Of a DNA stretch of 64,000 nucleotides, positions 63,658 to 64,000 are shown one piece after another. Source of the stretch: Propionivibrio limicola (lineage in GTDB: Bacteria > Pseudomonadota > Gammaproteobacteria > Burkholderiales > Rhodocyclaceae); NCBI RefSeq assembly GCF_009469695.1, contig NZ_SSSR01000005.1, positions 62,001 to 126,000 on the forward strand, in the 5' to 3' direction. Within the stretch, counting starts at the first letter, position 1, and each line of letters opens with the position of its first letter. A program made the position numbers and the translations under genes. The notes beneath the pieces were generated by a model. It ran no database searches. It was given only the letters and a program-made list of their open reading frames with translations, and was not told the DNA's origin.

Positions 63658-64000
63658 TCAGTGGTTTGTCGCGCCGCCATCCATGACATTGCGCAGGAAG
63701 GCGTCGTACATCAGCAGCGTCCAGAGCGGCGTGCTATGGTCGCGCACGCCCGATTCGTGCTGCTCGACGATCTGCGCGATCGTTTCCTGATTGAACCAGC
63801 CCGACTCCGCCAGCCGGCCGCCGAGCAGCGAGTCGCGCACGCGCTGACGCAACGGGCCGCGGAACCAGCGCGCCAGCGGCACGGAAAAACCCATTTTCGG
63901 GCGATACATGATGTCGTGCGGCAGGTAAGGCTCCATCGTTTTCTTGAGCAGATACTTGCCTTCGCCGTGTCGCATTTTCAGCGCGGACGGCAGGCTGGCC
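63658..64000 (-). CDS. Asparagine-synthase-type amidotransferase, exosortase A-associated (only C-terminal end in window)
   Basis: 114 codons visible, running off the right edge. LPSALKMRHGEGKYLLKKT, PHDIMYRPKMGFSVPLARWFRG and LWTLLMYDAFLR are the C-terminal part of the AsnB-like amidotransferase standard in exosortase A loci. Whether it keeps Cys2 cannot be seen. It heads the minus-strand operon with the glycosyltransferases and ugd. Confidence 0.9.
   Translation of the reverse strand, partial: ASLPSALKMRHGEGKYLLKKTMEPYLPHDIMYRPKMGFSVPLARWFRGPLRQRVRDSLLGGRLAESGWFNQETIAQIVEQHESGVRDHSTPLWTLLMYDAFLRNVMDGGATNH

Overview
The window looks like chromosome of a high-GC Gram-negative betaproteobacterium, most likely Rhodocyclales (Dechloromonas, Azonexus, Accumulibacter or Thauera-like). 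This is an inference from three things together: an exosortase A (PEP-CTERM) glycan locus, a cyanophycin locus of the betaproteobacterial type, and a class III (oxygen-sensitive) ribonucleotide reductase in an iron-rich neighbourhood. I saw no tRNA, rRNA, CRISPR array or intact insertion sequence.

Layout. 1-6.3 kb: a BaeS-like sensor kinase cut by the window edge, divergent from a macA-macB-tolC-type tripartite efflux operon. 6.4-9.2 kb: a cupin, a 4-oxalocrotonate-type tautomerase and an exported alpha/beta hydrolase, divergent from a LysR regulator with a likely operator between them. 9.3-22.8 kb: an iron island. It holds DUF3649-PepSY-DUF3325 membrane proteins, a two-component system divergent from a FepA/PfeA-like siderophore receptor, a LysR regulator, and a minus-strand run of outer-membrane barrel, feoA, feoB, tonB, exbB and exbD behind a promoter overlapped by two Fur-like boxes. 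23.1-24.4 kb: a split ThrE-type exporter.

24.5-29.7 kb is the most unusual block. A clear sigma-70-type promoter and a cobalamin riboswitch lie on the minus strand. They precede a tightly packed run: a half-size SLC13-like permease, an IS630-transposase-like protein that has lost catalytic residues, a 91-aa membrane protein, NrdD without its glycyl-radical tail, that tail as a separate 60-aa protein, and NrdG. The plausible logic is that B12 represses a B12-independent RNR. The unexplained passengers are the best candidates for something undescribed.

29.9-37.7 kb: cyanophycin locus, with an ABC exporter carrying an extra N-terminal domain and zinc ribbon, a DUF1854 protein and two cyanophycin synthetases, the first lacking the C-terminal Mur lobe. 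A REP-like double hairpin follows.

37.8-64 kb: exosortase A-associated glycan locus. Its conserved left part is hydrolases 1 and 2, acyl carrier protein, acyl-CoA ligase and PLP decarboxylase. Its conserved right part is polysaccharide deacetylase, O-ligase, two glycosyltransferases, UDP-glucose dehydrogenase and an amidotransferase cut by the window edge. Between them (42.8-57.7 kb) lies a strain-variable cassette: aminotransferase, BioF2-like acetyltransferase, a giant VanZ/O-antigen-ligase fusion, TPR protein, GT2, two pyruvyl-transferase-like genes (one truncated), flippase, APH-like kinase, a putative glycosyltransferase, an AsnB-like protein without its Cys2 nucleophile, and a methyltransferase. 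Exosortase itself is not in the window.
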